Made by a program: the position numbers and the translations under genes. A stretch of DNA of 35,421 nt from Candidatus Cloacimonadota bacterium. Lineage in GTDB: Bacteria; Cloacimonadota; Cloacimonadia; Cloacimonadales; TCS61. This document shows, piece by piece, positions 28,035-35,421 of this stretch (within the stretch, counting starts at the first letter, position 1; every line of letters starts with the position of its first letter). The notes beneath the pieces are model-generated. The model saw nothing but the letters and a program-made list of their open reading frames with translations. It did no database searches and was not told where the DNA came from. The stretch spans positions 1-35,421 of the forward strand of contig JAIPGP010000033.1 of NCBI GenBank assembly GCA_021735645.1, given 5' to 3'.

Positions 28035-28946
28035 TTATTTCTTTTTCCCCTTTTCCGAACTTCTGGCATGAGCCTGCTGATACACTTTCTTCACCTCTTC
28101 AAGCGATAGATGAGTATATATCTCAGTTGTTGATAAATTTGCATGCCCCAGCATTTCCTGCACTCCCCGCAAATCTGCACCATGCTCCAGTAAATGCGTG
28201 GCAAAGGCATGCCTGATACTATGCGGAGAATATCCTGTAGTCTGGGCGATCAGGTTCAAGTAGTGGCTTAGTATCTCGCGAATCTCACTTCCGGACAGGG
28301 GAATCCCACTTTTAGAGAGGAAAAAAGTCTTCTCTTTGGGCTCAGGTTCAAATTCGGCTCTCACTTTCAAATAATGCTTCAGTGCTTTCCGGCAGGCTTT
28401 GCCGAAGGGGATGATGCGTTCTTTGCGACCTTTGCCCATCACCTTTACAATTCTATTATCGAAATCAATATTCCGGGTTTCCAGAGATCCTACCTCGCTG
28501 ATCCGCAGACCGCAGGAATACATGATCTCCAGCATGGCGCGATTACGAATGCCAAATTTAGAGTTTTCATCGGGAAGCTCAAGTAATTGCAGCATTTCCG
28601 CTTCTGTAAAATGTCGGGGCAGCATCTTTTCATACTTAGGTATTTTCAGGTACTGGGTAGGGTCTTCATCCACGATTTTCTCTTTCAAGCAGAATAAAAA
28701 AAAGTTCTTTAATGTCGTAGCCTTGCGAGCCAGGGTTCTGTTACTTCGCCCTTCATTTCTCAGCCAGCGCAGGAAGTCCCGCAAGTACAGACGTTTCACT
28801 TCCTTAAGATTGATCCTGCCATCGGGGAAATATTTCACCATGAAAATGCTGAATTGCTTTAGATCACTGCTGTAAGCTGCTATTGTGTGTTCAGATGAAC
28901 CTCGTGATTTCAGAAAAGTGAGGTATTTTTCAATTTCTGTGTGCAT
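28035..28946 (-). CDS. tyrosine recombinase of the XerC/XerD family
   Basis: The 303-residue protein has the SAM-like core-binding domain (1-90) and a catalytic domain. All active-site residues are present: Arg148 in CGLRISE, Lys172 in GKGRKER, His242 and Arg245 in HSIRH, His268 in LGHANLST and Tyr277 in TEIYTH. Length and motifs match the chromosomal XerC/XerD recombinases that resolve dimers at dif, rather than phage integrases. Its first codons overlap the end of the upstream phosphoesterase-like gene by 17 bases, so it is cotranscribed with that gene. Whether it is XerC or XerD cannot be decided here. No dif site was recognised. Confidence 0.93.
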   Translation of the reverse strand: MHTEIEKYLTFLKSRGSSEHTIAAYSSDLKQFSIFMVKYFPDGRINLKEVKRLYLRDFLRWLRNEGRSNRTLARKATTLKNFFLFCLKEKIVDEDPTQYLKIPKYEKMLPRHFTEAEMLQLLELPDENSKFGIRNRAMLEIMYSCGLRISEVGSLETRNIDFDNRIVKVMGKGRKERIIPFGKACRKALKHYLKVRAEFEPEPKEKTFFLSKSGIPLSGSEIREILSHYLNLIAQTTGYSPHSIRHAFATHLLEHGADLRGVQEMLGHANLSTTEIYTHLSLEEVKKVYQQAHARSSEKGKKK

Positions 28947-29691
28947 CTTTCCAGCTATGTTCCTGCCACTCAGTTGAAATTCTCCCGGCGGTAAAAGTAA
29001 TTTTTAATCTGCCAAAATTACCTTTCTCACTATTAACGAAATAGTAACCGGTCTGCTTGTCTTTGCCCATCATTGTATTCTTAGTTTTTGCATAATCAAA
29101 ATTTATGATACTATCTACATCAATTTCAGAAGCCATACTATCCACCACGTATTTACTGAGCGAGGTGAGCATCACGATCTGATCACAGCCTGCTGCTTTC
29201 AGCTTTTCAACCTGCTTCCTGGCTACTGTAAACACATCTGCCCTTAAACTCACTCCTTCGGCATATTGCTGTTTCACAAACCAGTCAGGCGTATATATAC
29301 TAAAGATTCCTACTTTCAAAGTGTCAACAGTGATGACAAATTTCTTTAAAGTAGTTACACTATCAGATTCTATATTAGCTGCCAGTAAACCAAAACTGGG
29401 ATATTTCTCCTGATGGTAATGCAGAAAATCGTTGGGTGAAAAAAGCATGCCGGGCAGCCTGCCCAGATAATATAATATCACACTATCTGCCATTGCCGGT
29501 TTAAATATTTCTCCAGCATAAATATTGATACTCATTACGCTGTCCATGGTTGCTTCCTGCAATTGTGCAGCCAGTCCAGCAATATCCTCCACCTCAAACT
29601 GCGGATGGATAAAAAAATTCAGACTTATCTCATCTGCATGCACAATCATATTCAAGCTCAAAAACAGGGCTAATAGCACTATTTTCCTCAT
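28930..29691 (-). CDS. secreted protein resembling a degenerate 5'-nucleotidase/metallophosphoesterase
   Basis: The 253-residue protein starts at an ATG (29691) with GGAGA upstream and a signal peptide (MRKIVLLALFLSLNMIVHAD). A longer frame from a GTG at 29712 is less likely. Segments such as YPSFGLLAANI, LKVGIFSIYTPDW and KLKAAGCDQIVMLTSLS, then the closing GxFGRLKITF, follow the order seen in UshA-like 5'-nucleotidases. However, the metal-binding DxHG, GNHE and GHxH motifs are absent. It is probably an inactive relative, or a different fold with chance similarity. The gene lies 17 bases after the methyltransferase stop and overlaps the recombinase start. Confidence 0.6.
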   Translation of the reverse strand: MRKIVLLALFLSLNMIVHADEISLNFFIHPQFEVEDIAGLAAQLQEATMDSVMSINIYAGEIFKPAMADSVILYYLGRLPGMLFSPNDFLHYHQEKYPSFGLLAANIESDSVTTLKKFVITVDTLKVGIFSIYTPDWFVKQQYAEGVSLRADVFTVARKQVEKLKAAGCDQIVMLTSLSKYVVDSMASEIDVDSIINFDYAKTKNTMMGKDKQTGYYFVNSEKGNFGRLKITFTAGRISTEWQEHSWKDAHRN

Positions 29692-29708
29692 TCTTGCTCT
29701 CCAAATTT

Positions 29709-31028
29709 TCACTTTGTATTCTTCCTGAAATCAAGAACCCACTCAATCTGAATTAATCCTCCCCTACCTTTCCTATCAAAACGCATAAATCTGTTTCTGA
29801 TTTTGTAACCCCATTTATTATCCAGCTTAAATCCATTTCTCCCGGCAATTTCTGCTAAATAATCTGCTGTATTTAAGTTTATATTGCTAACATTGCTGTT
29901 CCCAACCACCATAATATAATGAGAGTCCTCCTGCAATAATTTATTTATTGATTTAAAATGAGCTTCCATTTCTATAAAATATTTATAAGTGATGTATGAA
30001 TGCTTAAAACCATTTTTCACATCTTCTGAATATATGTTTTGCAGTTTTAAATCTAATTCCTTTATACTAAGTAAGCGCTCGTAAGGCGAGTAAGTGGAAT
30101 ATTCCTCTTTTCTTATTTGCTTATTACCAATATAATTTTGTTTCTTCAAATTTTGTTTCTTTTGGGTATCCATATCAAAGTAATCACCTATCCAGAAAAA
30201 CTCTACCATCTGATTATATATATAATCTATCGCCTTTATATAGGGTGGTGAAGTTATTGCCAAATCAATTTTCCCATCTATTACCTTATTAATTCCATCT
30301 ACACTGGAAGTGCATATAACTATGCTTTTTGAAGTACTTTTAATTAGCTTTGTATAAGCAGTAATATCCTGAATGTATTTGCCTAATTGCTTGAGAAATA
30401 GAGTCTTCACATCCTCCGGTATTTTCTTGTTTGTATGCGAGACGTATGTCTTCTGAGACTGATTATCTGCATTGGACACTTTTCTGATTATTGATGAGAA
30501 ACATATAATAAGCAAATCCTGGATATCTATTATATCTCTATTATTACCAAATAATACCGGTATTTTATCAATTAATGATCTAATTATGGATAGCTTATTA
30601 ATCGCATCATTAGTAAACCAGTGATTAATAGTTGCACAGCTCGGCTTAAATTCTGCTATTTCTTCCTGATTAATTGAATTAATTAGCCACTCATTTATTT
30701 CATTAAGCTTTTTAAGATTAATAACGGTTGTTTTAACTTTTGAGATTAAAACCGATAAGGGATCAATATCTATTCCTATACAATTATGGTGATGTAATAG
30801 AGCTTCTACGAGAGTAGTTCCTGAGCCACAAAAGGGGTCTAAAATTATCTTACCTTCTAATCCTGATAAGTATTTTTCTATTGCCCACTTAGGAACTTGT
30901 GGAATAAACTTACCTGGGTATTTATGAAAATCATGCGTCAGGTATGTTACACTTTTTGTGTTTATAGTAAATATTGTATTTTCTTCTATTTCTAAAGGAA
31001 AACTTTCTTGTATTTCACTGAATTTCAT
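29709..31028 (-). CDS. SPPY-type DNA methyltransferase (first of two)
   Basis: The 439-residue amino-methyltransferase has the S-adenosylmethionine motif DPFCGSGTT at residues 64-72, followed by GIDIDPLS, and the catalytic TSPPY at 259-263. SPPY is typical of N4-cytosine enzymes but also occurs in N6-adenine ones, so the base is not assigned. HKYPGKFIPQ at 35-44 is a usual lead-in. The ATG at 31028 is chosen because it forms an ATGA overlap with the upstream methyltransferase stop; a longer frame to 31139 would overlap that gene by 115 bases. It forms a restriction-modification module with the two genes upstream. The DNA is AT-rich. Confidence 0.85.
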   Translation of the reverse strand: MKFSEIQESFPLEIEENTIFTINTKSVTYLTHDFHKYPGKFIPQVPKWAIEKYLSGLEGKIILDPFCGSGTTLVEALLHHHNCIGIDIDPLSVLISKVKTTVINLKKLNEINEWLINSINQEEIAEFKPSCATINHWFTNDAINKLSIIRSLIDKIPVLFGNNRDIIDIQDLLIICFSSIIRKVSNADNQSQKTYVSHTNKKIPEDVKTLFLKQLGKYIQDITAYTKLIKSTSKSIVICTSSVDGINKVIDGKIDLAITSPPYIKAIDYIYNQMVEFFWIGDYFDMDTQKKQNLKKQNYIGNKQIRKEEYSTYSPYERLLSIKELDLKLQNIYSEDVKNGFKHSYITYKYFIEMEAHFKSINKLLQEDSHYIMVVGNSNVSNINLNTADYLAEIAGRNGFKLDNKWGYKIRNRFMRFDRKGRGGLIQIEWVLDFRKNTK

Positions 31029-32461
31029 TTCTTTCTCTTTTTTAATAGCAATATACTCTCTCTCAAATATTGTTTTAAGGGCTCTAACTTTAATTTTTGC
31101 TGCGAACTTGTTGTTAAATGCCGCGTGATGTAAAGACATTCAATCTCAAAACCAATTTCTCTGGCAATATCAGCTATTAAGACATCTGTCGGAATTATTA
31201 CTCCCGAATAGGCAGAATTTCCGACTACAATGCCCACATAGCCATTATCAGCAGTCTGATTATACAATTTTATTAGAAGAGTGTTAAAATCATCAAAATA
31301 GCCCCTTACTACATTCGGAATTCTTTTACTCCATAATTTGCTGGAATCAAATAAACTTACTAATATCTCTAAATACTCATTTTTAAAGGTAACATATTTA
31401 TTATTCAATGAACTAGTGTTTGAGCGAAAACCTTTAACTTTTAAATTTCTCATTTGCTCTTTGCTTGTTACAAAGTCGCCTAACCATAATTCGACTTTAT
31501 GAATCTCAAAATAGTCAAAGCTGTTGCAATATGGAGGTGAAAAAAAAGTGAATCCAATTTCTTCTTTAAATAATTTATCAAAATCCAGACAGTTACTCTC
31601 GTAGATGCGTGGTCTTATGTTCACAGAACCATAATAATTAATTATATCAAATAATATTATCTCTAATTTTTCAATCAATTTACCTTTCACGTAATTGAAT
31701 TTATCTACAGGAAAATATTTATTCTCCCAGATTTCTTGCGGAATATTTGTATATCCCTTAACTGTTCTTTTTCTATTTTTATATTTTATTCCATTCCCTT
31801 CTTTTTTAAAATTAGAAACGCTTTCAATAATTGAAAGCCATGAAACAAAAACCAATTTCCTGACTTTATTGCTGTTAATACTTGCTATTTCATTTTTTAA
31901 CTGGAGAAGAGATTGCAAAATATCATGATTGAATGTTTTATCAGCTAAACTAAATGATGTTTTGTGATCTGAATTTGATTTCTTTATTTGTTTTATATAG
32001 CTGATTATCTTTTTTATCTGAGCGATATCATCACTATTGTAAACTTCATTCTCAGTTTCAGATACTAATACAGAAATTGGATTTACATCAATACCAATTG
32101 ATTCTAAATCATTATTTCTGGCGGATAGCAGAGTTGTCCCACTCCCTGAAAAAGGATCAAATATAATACCCCTGGCATCTAATTTATTTATAAAATAGTT
32201 TACCAGTTTTTGTGAATACCCTTCCCGATATGGATACCATCTCTGTATTGGCGTTTTAAAGGCATCCTTAAAATTTACTTCATGTCTCAATGATATTGCA
32301 TCTACAAAGTTTATCCCCCTCTCAAGTTTTTCAAAAACATTGATTTGCTGTTTATGAAAATCATTAGGATCTTTTACGTAATAAGGTAAAATACATTGAG
32401 CTTGTTCAATTGGATTAATGTTGTTTGCATCTAAATTATTATTATGGTCAATTTTAATCAT
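31025..32461 (-). CDS. SPPY-type DNA methyltransferase (second of two)
   Basis: The 478-residue protein has DPFSGSGTT at residues 102-110, then SIGIDVNPIS, and catalytic FSPPY at 307-311, with RWYPYREGYSQKLV before motif I. It shares the layout of the downstream methyltransferase but is diverged, so each may modify a different strand or sequence. The ATG at 32461 overlaps the end of the nuclease gene by eight bases; an upstream start at 32503 is possible but would overlap by 50. Base composition is markedly AT-rich. Protection against the upstream nuclease is the expected role. Confidence 0.85.
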   Translation of the reverse strand: MIKIDHNNNLDANNINPIEQAQCILPYYVKDPNDFHKQQINVFEKLERGINFVDAISLRHEVNFKDAFKTPIQRWYPYREGYSQKLVNYFINKLDARGIIFDPFSGSGTTLLSARNNDLESIGIDVNPISVLVSETENEVYNSDDIAQIKKIISYIKQIKKSNSDHKTSFSLADKTFNHDILQSLLQLKNEIASINSNKVRKLVFVSWLSIIESVSNFKKEGNGIKYKNRKRTVKGYTNIPQEIWENKYFPVDKFNYVKGKLIEKLEIILFDIINYYGSVNIRPRIYESNCLDFDKLFKEEIGFTFFSPPYCNSFDYFEIHKVELWLGDFVTSKEQMRNLKVKGFRSNTSSLNNKYVTFKNEYLEILVSLFDSSKLWSKRIPNVVRGYFDDFNTLLIKLYNQTADNGYVGIVVGNSAYSGVIIPTDVLIADIAREIGFEIECLYITRHLTTSSQQKLKLEPLKQYLRESILLLKKRKK

Positions 32462-33902
32462 TTTTGCCCGGATCCCATCTCTCATCGATGGCTTTATTAC
32501 CAAATTCTAATCTATATGTTATTGGTTTCACATATAAAAGTTCATCTTTACCCTTTTGATAGGGGTTCTTAATAATATTGATAAATGTCCCCTTTGCTGT
32601 AAAATATACTCGATAAATGTAAAATTGGGATTGGTGTTGCTTAGCTATAACCCACTCATTTCTAGTCATTGTTATTGAATCTAATGTGGCTGACAAATTT
32701 GGTGGATTTACTCTTATTGTCGATTTCACTTCAATATATCTAACATATTCTGGATTTTCTTTATCCCGACCAGCCTCAATTGAAGTTACATCATATCCCA
32801 ACCCTTTAGTTTTCCCATGATGATTAATTTTATTAACAAGTCTTGGTATAAAACTTCGGACTATTTTTTTCTCATATTCTAAAACAAATTCTTCACCTTC
32901 GTCACCAATTTCGAGAGATGTTAATTCTTTTTTAGCACCTTCAGATTTATCTCCAGCCAAACTATCTATATTTGTTTTAAATTTATTGTAAATATTTTCA
33001 TCTATTTCACCATAATATTTTTGCCATTCTAAATTAATCTGCTTAGTAATACCAACCTTTGATAAATCATATTTCAAAATATCAAATTGTAAAGGATTTT
33101 CTAATTCATGAATAAATATTTCTATTGCTTGATCCTCTTTTTCATTTAACCAAACTTCATTTCTGTCCTTCCTGATTAAATTAGCTAAATGTAAATAATC
33201 TAATTGCTCATTTATATGTTGCATGTAATAGGAATATTGCCTGCCTTTGTCCTTAACCTTATTTTTAATACCCTTTCTTCTGTCTAAAACTATTCTATTG
33301 TAAACCTGGGTTATAGTTACTTTCCCCTGTAACACCTTTAATGAATTCAAAACATAAAAAGCAATCTCATTCTTAGTTAATACAATTGAATTGGCTGATG
33401 CTTTCTTTAACAATGCAATAATAAAATGGTAAGGTCTGAAATTAATTTGATGTTTAATTTTATCTTTAAGTGTTTCAATTGTTTGCGTGCCATTAGGCTG
33501 TTGAAATTTAAAACAAACCCCTTTAAAAAATGCTGGCTGATCTCCATCTTTTATATAATTCAATGCTCGTTCTGTCAAATATACCATTCCATCATTCTCA
33601 TAACATAACCCAAGCAGTTGTTGAACATTCTCTGTCCTGTGATTTCCTATTGTTTTACTATTTGTGATGTATTTCTCCAGTTCTTGATCGAATTGCTTCT
33701 TATAATCTTCTACTGTTGTTGGACAAATGCTATTCAAGATATCAGAATATATAGGCAATAAGTCATCCATTTTTGAAATTGTTTTGCCTCTGATGATTGT
33801 ACATCGATATTGACTTTCAGGATTGTAATCTTTATCAGACTCAATGTTTTCAATAGCACTCTCCTTTGTGCCATTAAGTACCTTTTTATTCTCTTTTTTC
33901 AT
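32454..33902 (-). CDS. restriction endonuclease with C-terminal DUF3883/PD-(D/E)XK-type domain
   Basis: The 482-residue protein ends in a DUF3883-like domain. GDEGEEFV (333-340), GLGYDV (367-372) with the aspartate, YIEVKST (389-395) with the Glu-x-Lys pair, and MTRNEW (412-417) outline a PD-(D/E)XK nuclease core. The N-terminal 300 residues are lysine-rich and contain helix-turn-helix-like stretches (LTKNEIAFYVLNSLKVLQG), probably for DNA recognition. The gene is directly followed by two methyltransferases that overlap it or each other, which makes a restriction enzyme the natural reading. GAGGT precedes the ATG. Very high A+T sets it apart from genes outside the module. No known enzyme was recognised. 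Confidence 0.78.
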   Translation of the reverse strand: MKKENKKVLNGTKESAIENIESDKDYNPESQYRCTIIRGKTISKMDDLLPIYSDILNSICPTTVEDYKKQFDQELEKYITNSKTIGNHRTENVQQLLGLCYENDGMVYLTERALNYIKDGDQPAFFKGVCFKFQQPNGTQTIETLKDKIKHQINFRPYHFIIALLKKASANSIVLTKNEIAFYVLNSLKVLQGKVTITQVYNRIVLDRRKGIKNKVKDKGRQYSYYMQHINEQLDYLHLANLIRKDRNEVWLNEKEDQAIEIFIHELENPLQFDILKYDLSKVGITKQINLEWQKYYGEIDENIYNKFKTNIDSLAGDKSEGAKKELTSLEIGDEGEEFVLEYEKKIVRSFIPRLVNKINHHGKTKGLGYDVTSIEAGRDKENPEYVRYIEVKSTIRVNPPNLSATLDSITMTRNEWVIAKQHQSQFYIYRVYFTAKGTFINIIKNPYQKGKDELLYVKPITYRLEFGNKAIDERWDPGKND

Positions 33903-34070
33903 TATTACCTCATTTTTAAAATCTCTGCCTCTACTTTTATGTCAATGTTTATTTTAGGTATAATCTGAAGGAGCTTATTGCACTAATAATGGCTTTTTCT
34001 TCTAAGTGACACCATCTATTAGCAATTTCCCACTTTACCATTATATTGTCAAAGTATATGTTATATGTTA

Positions 34071-34114
34071 AATTTCTAACCCGGGGTTGACACTCGATCA
34101 GCAAGTTAGAAATT
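34071..34114. promoter_or_regulatory. inverted repeat in the leader of the P-loop ATPase gene
   Basis: A perfect 10-base inverted repeat, AATTTCTAAC (34071-34080) and GTTAGAAATT (34105-34114), encloses 24 bases that include TTGACA (34087-34092). It ends 27 bases before the ATG at 34142. It could be an operator around a -35 element or a leader-RNA hairpin. Confidence 0.5.
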
Positions 34115-34141
34115 GACCTGACAGATTTACAGGAGTTAAAT

Positions 34142-34834
34142 ATGAATAAAGATATAGTTATCATTATCGGTGCTTATGGCAGCGGTAAAAGCGAGTATGC
34201 CATCAATTATGTCTGGCAGCTCAAGCAGCAGGAAATACCAGTCACACTTGTTGATCTTGATGTAGTAAATCCCTATTTTCGCAGCCGAGAAGTTCGAGAG
34301 GATTTTGCCCGACAGGATATAATTGTGATAGCTCCTGACGGCGAATACACTCATGCGGATATGCCGATGCTTTCACCAAGAATTATGGGTGCTGTCCAGG
34401 ATATCTCCAGAAAACCCGTTCTCGATGTAGGCGGTGACCCCGCTGGTTGCCGTACGCTGGCAAGATATGTACAAAACATCAAAAACAGAGGTTATCAACT
34501 GAAAGTGGTTATCAACACCAAAAGGCCCTTCACTTCTGACCATAAGGGCATTATCCAATTACTGGAATCTCTCGAATATAGTTCCCGACTGAAAGTTACT
34601 GAACTGGTCTGCAATACAAATCTGATGGAATACACTGATGAAGCAGCCATATCCGATGGTATCAAGATCATCTCAGGTGTCGCTGAGGAACTCAAGCTAA
34701 AATTCTCTGAATACCTGGTCATGGAAAAATATGCCGACCGTATTCCCGAAAACCTGCTGGGTAAAAAAAGAGTTCTTCTCCAATACTACCTCAATAAACC
34801 CTGGGAAAAATCGAAAGTGCATGGTGTTATCTAA
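34142..34834 (+). CDS. P-loop ATPase of the CobQ/MinD (SIMIBI) type, function unknown
   Basis: The 230-residue cytoplasmic protein has a Walker A loop GAYGSGKSE (10-18), a switch-like VTLVDLDVVNPYFRSRE (34-50) and a second switch DVGGDPAG (95-102), placing it in the SIMIBI class that includes MinD, CobQ-like and nickel-insertion NTPases. Proteins of this kind are often annotated as cobalamin biosynthesis CobQ, but no glutamine amidotransferase domain is present. AGGAG lies seven bases before the ATG. It diverges from the restriction module and has no partner gene here. No N-terminal signal or membrane helix is seen. Confidence 0.75.
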   Translation: MNKDIVIIIGAYGSGKSEYAINYVWQLKQQEIPVTLVDLDVVNPYFRSREVREDFARQDIIVIAPDGEYTHADMPMLSPRIMGAVQDISRKPVLDVGGDPAGCRTLARYVQNIKNRGYQLKVVINTKRPFTSDHKGIIQLLESLEYSSRLKVTELVCNTNLMEYTDEAAISDGIKIISGVAEELKLKFSEYLVMEKYADRIPENLLGKKRVLLQYYLNKPWEKSKVHGVI

Positions 34835-35292
34835 AGGAATCTGAACAGATTATATAATTTAAATCTTTGCAGATCAGATATATGCCAGTCACTTTCTGAC
34901 TAAATATAGAGGATGTGAATCTTGGGGAGACGGGGATGGAGAGAAAGTTGGAAAATTGGAAGGTTGGAAGGTTGTATGAAGTCGAAGCTAGGACGAAGTG
35001 AAGAAATAACTGCAGAAAGACTGATTGACGGGAGGGAGGAGAAGTATGAGATTTGGTGGACAGTGGACGTAGTGGACTAAGTGGACACAGAGGACGTAGT
35101 GGACATAAAAGTGAAACCTGGGCAGCTGGTGAGACATTGCGGATGGATAAACATCACATCATAAATACCTGTAACTTTTAACTTGTTCTTTGCATTGTAA
35201 TGGTTATTATTCTTGATTATTTTATTCTTGTCTTGAGTTATTATGTGTTTTGCTATTATTTCTTATGTATTTAAATCCATAATATTAAATGA
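34835..35292. other. gene-free region before the insertion-sequence fragment
   Basis: This stretch holds a G/A-rich block with TTGGAAGG repeats (about 34925-34980), the third 9-bp minisatellite (35056-35107), and an AT-rich segment (35160-35290) that should contain the end of the insertion sequence. No terminal inverted repeat or target duplication could be assigned, since the other end is outside the window. Confidence 0.5.
35056..35107. repeat. 9-bp minisatellite, unit GTGGACNNA (copy 3 of 3 loci)
   Basis: Units in order: GTGGACA, GTGGACGTA, GTGGACTAA, GTGGACACA, GAGGACGTA, GTGGACATA. This is the most regular of the three arrays. Confidence 0.85.
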
Positions 35293-35421
35293 CTATCCGT
35301 ATAGCTCCGCATAAGTAATTCCGCAAGAATTTGTACAAGCCGTAATTACTCTGTCTAATAACTCATTCTCATGAAATCTCCTATTCAACCTGTAGCAGAA
35401 TTCATCAAGATATGACTGAAG
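35160..35421 (-). mobile_element. partial insertion sequence, IS1595-like, extending beyond the window
   Basis: The transposase C-terminus at 35293-35421 implies that the element's end lies a short way to the left, within the AT-rich stretch starting about 35160. The left limit given is approximate because no terminal inverted repeat was identified. Confidence 0.5.
35293..35421 (-). CDS. C-terminal end of an IS1595/ISXO2-type transposase (runs off the right edge)
   Basis: Reading the minus strand from the window edge gives 42 uninterrupted codons before TAG (35295-35293). The peptide includes YLDEFCYRLNRRFHENELLD and then RVITACTNSCGITYAELYG. The YLDEFxYRxNRR signature followed by LxDRxxxAC and TYAEL is the usual C-terminus of the IS1595 (ISXO2-like) DDE transposases. 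Only the end of the protein is present, so intactness of the element cannot be judged. Confidence 0.8.
   Translation of the reverse strand, partial: LQSYLDEFCYRLNRRFHENELLDRVITACTNSCGITYAELYG

Noticed and set aside
33917-33945. TTGACA-N17-ATTTTA on the minus strand before the nuclease gene
   Set aside because: The -10 would lie so close to the ATG at 33902 that the leader would barely include the ribosome-binding site, and the -10 is poor.

Overview
The window looks like a chromosomal segment of an anaerobic FCB-group bacterium, most probably Candidatus Cloacimonadota (an inference). Three very different secreted proteins end in the same C-terminal sorting domain, with the YPNPFNP motif, a YNxKGQKV strand and a final K(I/V/M)xLxK. 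That is typical of type IX secretion cargo and especially common in this phylum. Promoters that can be read are of the TTGACA/TATAAT type. No tRNA, rRNA or CRISPR array was seen. Similarity statements rest on recognising motifs by eye; no database was searched.

Layout. 1-51: the first codons of a minus-strand gene with a good promoter. 52-6400: one giant GLUG/PKD secreted protein (529-5817) bracketed by arrays of a ~105-bp repeat whose units carry hairpins, followed by a polypyrimidine tract. 6516-8966: murI and pyrG, closed by a clear terminator. 9426-11433: an outer-membrane-type beta-barrel gene broken in frame at a T7 run, then a propeller lipoprotein. 11507-17723: a six-gene minus-strand operon with an outer-membrane protein, a LolD/MacB-like ATPase, three FtsX/LolE-type permeases (two of them paralogues) and a LolA-like carrier. 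It looks like a dedicated envelope export or lipoprotein-trafficking machine. 18146-20713: clpB, with two CIRCE-like operators around its promoter, which implies HrcA heat-shock control. 20780-27977: a formylglycine-generating-enzyme-like lipoprotein, an Asp-box secreted protein and a gingipain-like C25 protease, all on the minus strand.

28035-33902 is a tightly packed minus-strand cluster: an AT-rich restriction-modification module (a DUF3883/PD-(D/E)XK-type nuclease and two SPPY-type DNA methyltransferases, overlapping by 8 and 4 bases), followed by a degenerate phosphoesterase-like secreted protein and a XerC/D recombinase. The three restriction genes are much richer in A+T than the flanks and look horizontally acquired. 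34142-34834 is a P-loop CobQ/MinD-like ATPase. The window ends inside an insertion sequence: 35293-35421 encodes the C-terminus of an IS1595/ISXO2-type transposase.

Intergenic DNA is rich in low-complexity and tandem repeats. A 9-bp minisatellite with unit GTGGACNNA recurs at three distant sites. The strongest candidates for something undescribed are the hairpin-repeat arrays with compensatory base changes, the two-permease/LolA export operon, the two-methyltransferase restriction module, and the frameshift at a slippery T7 site.
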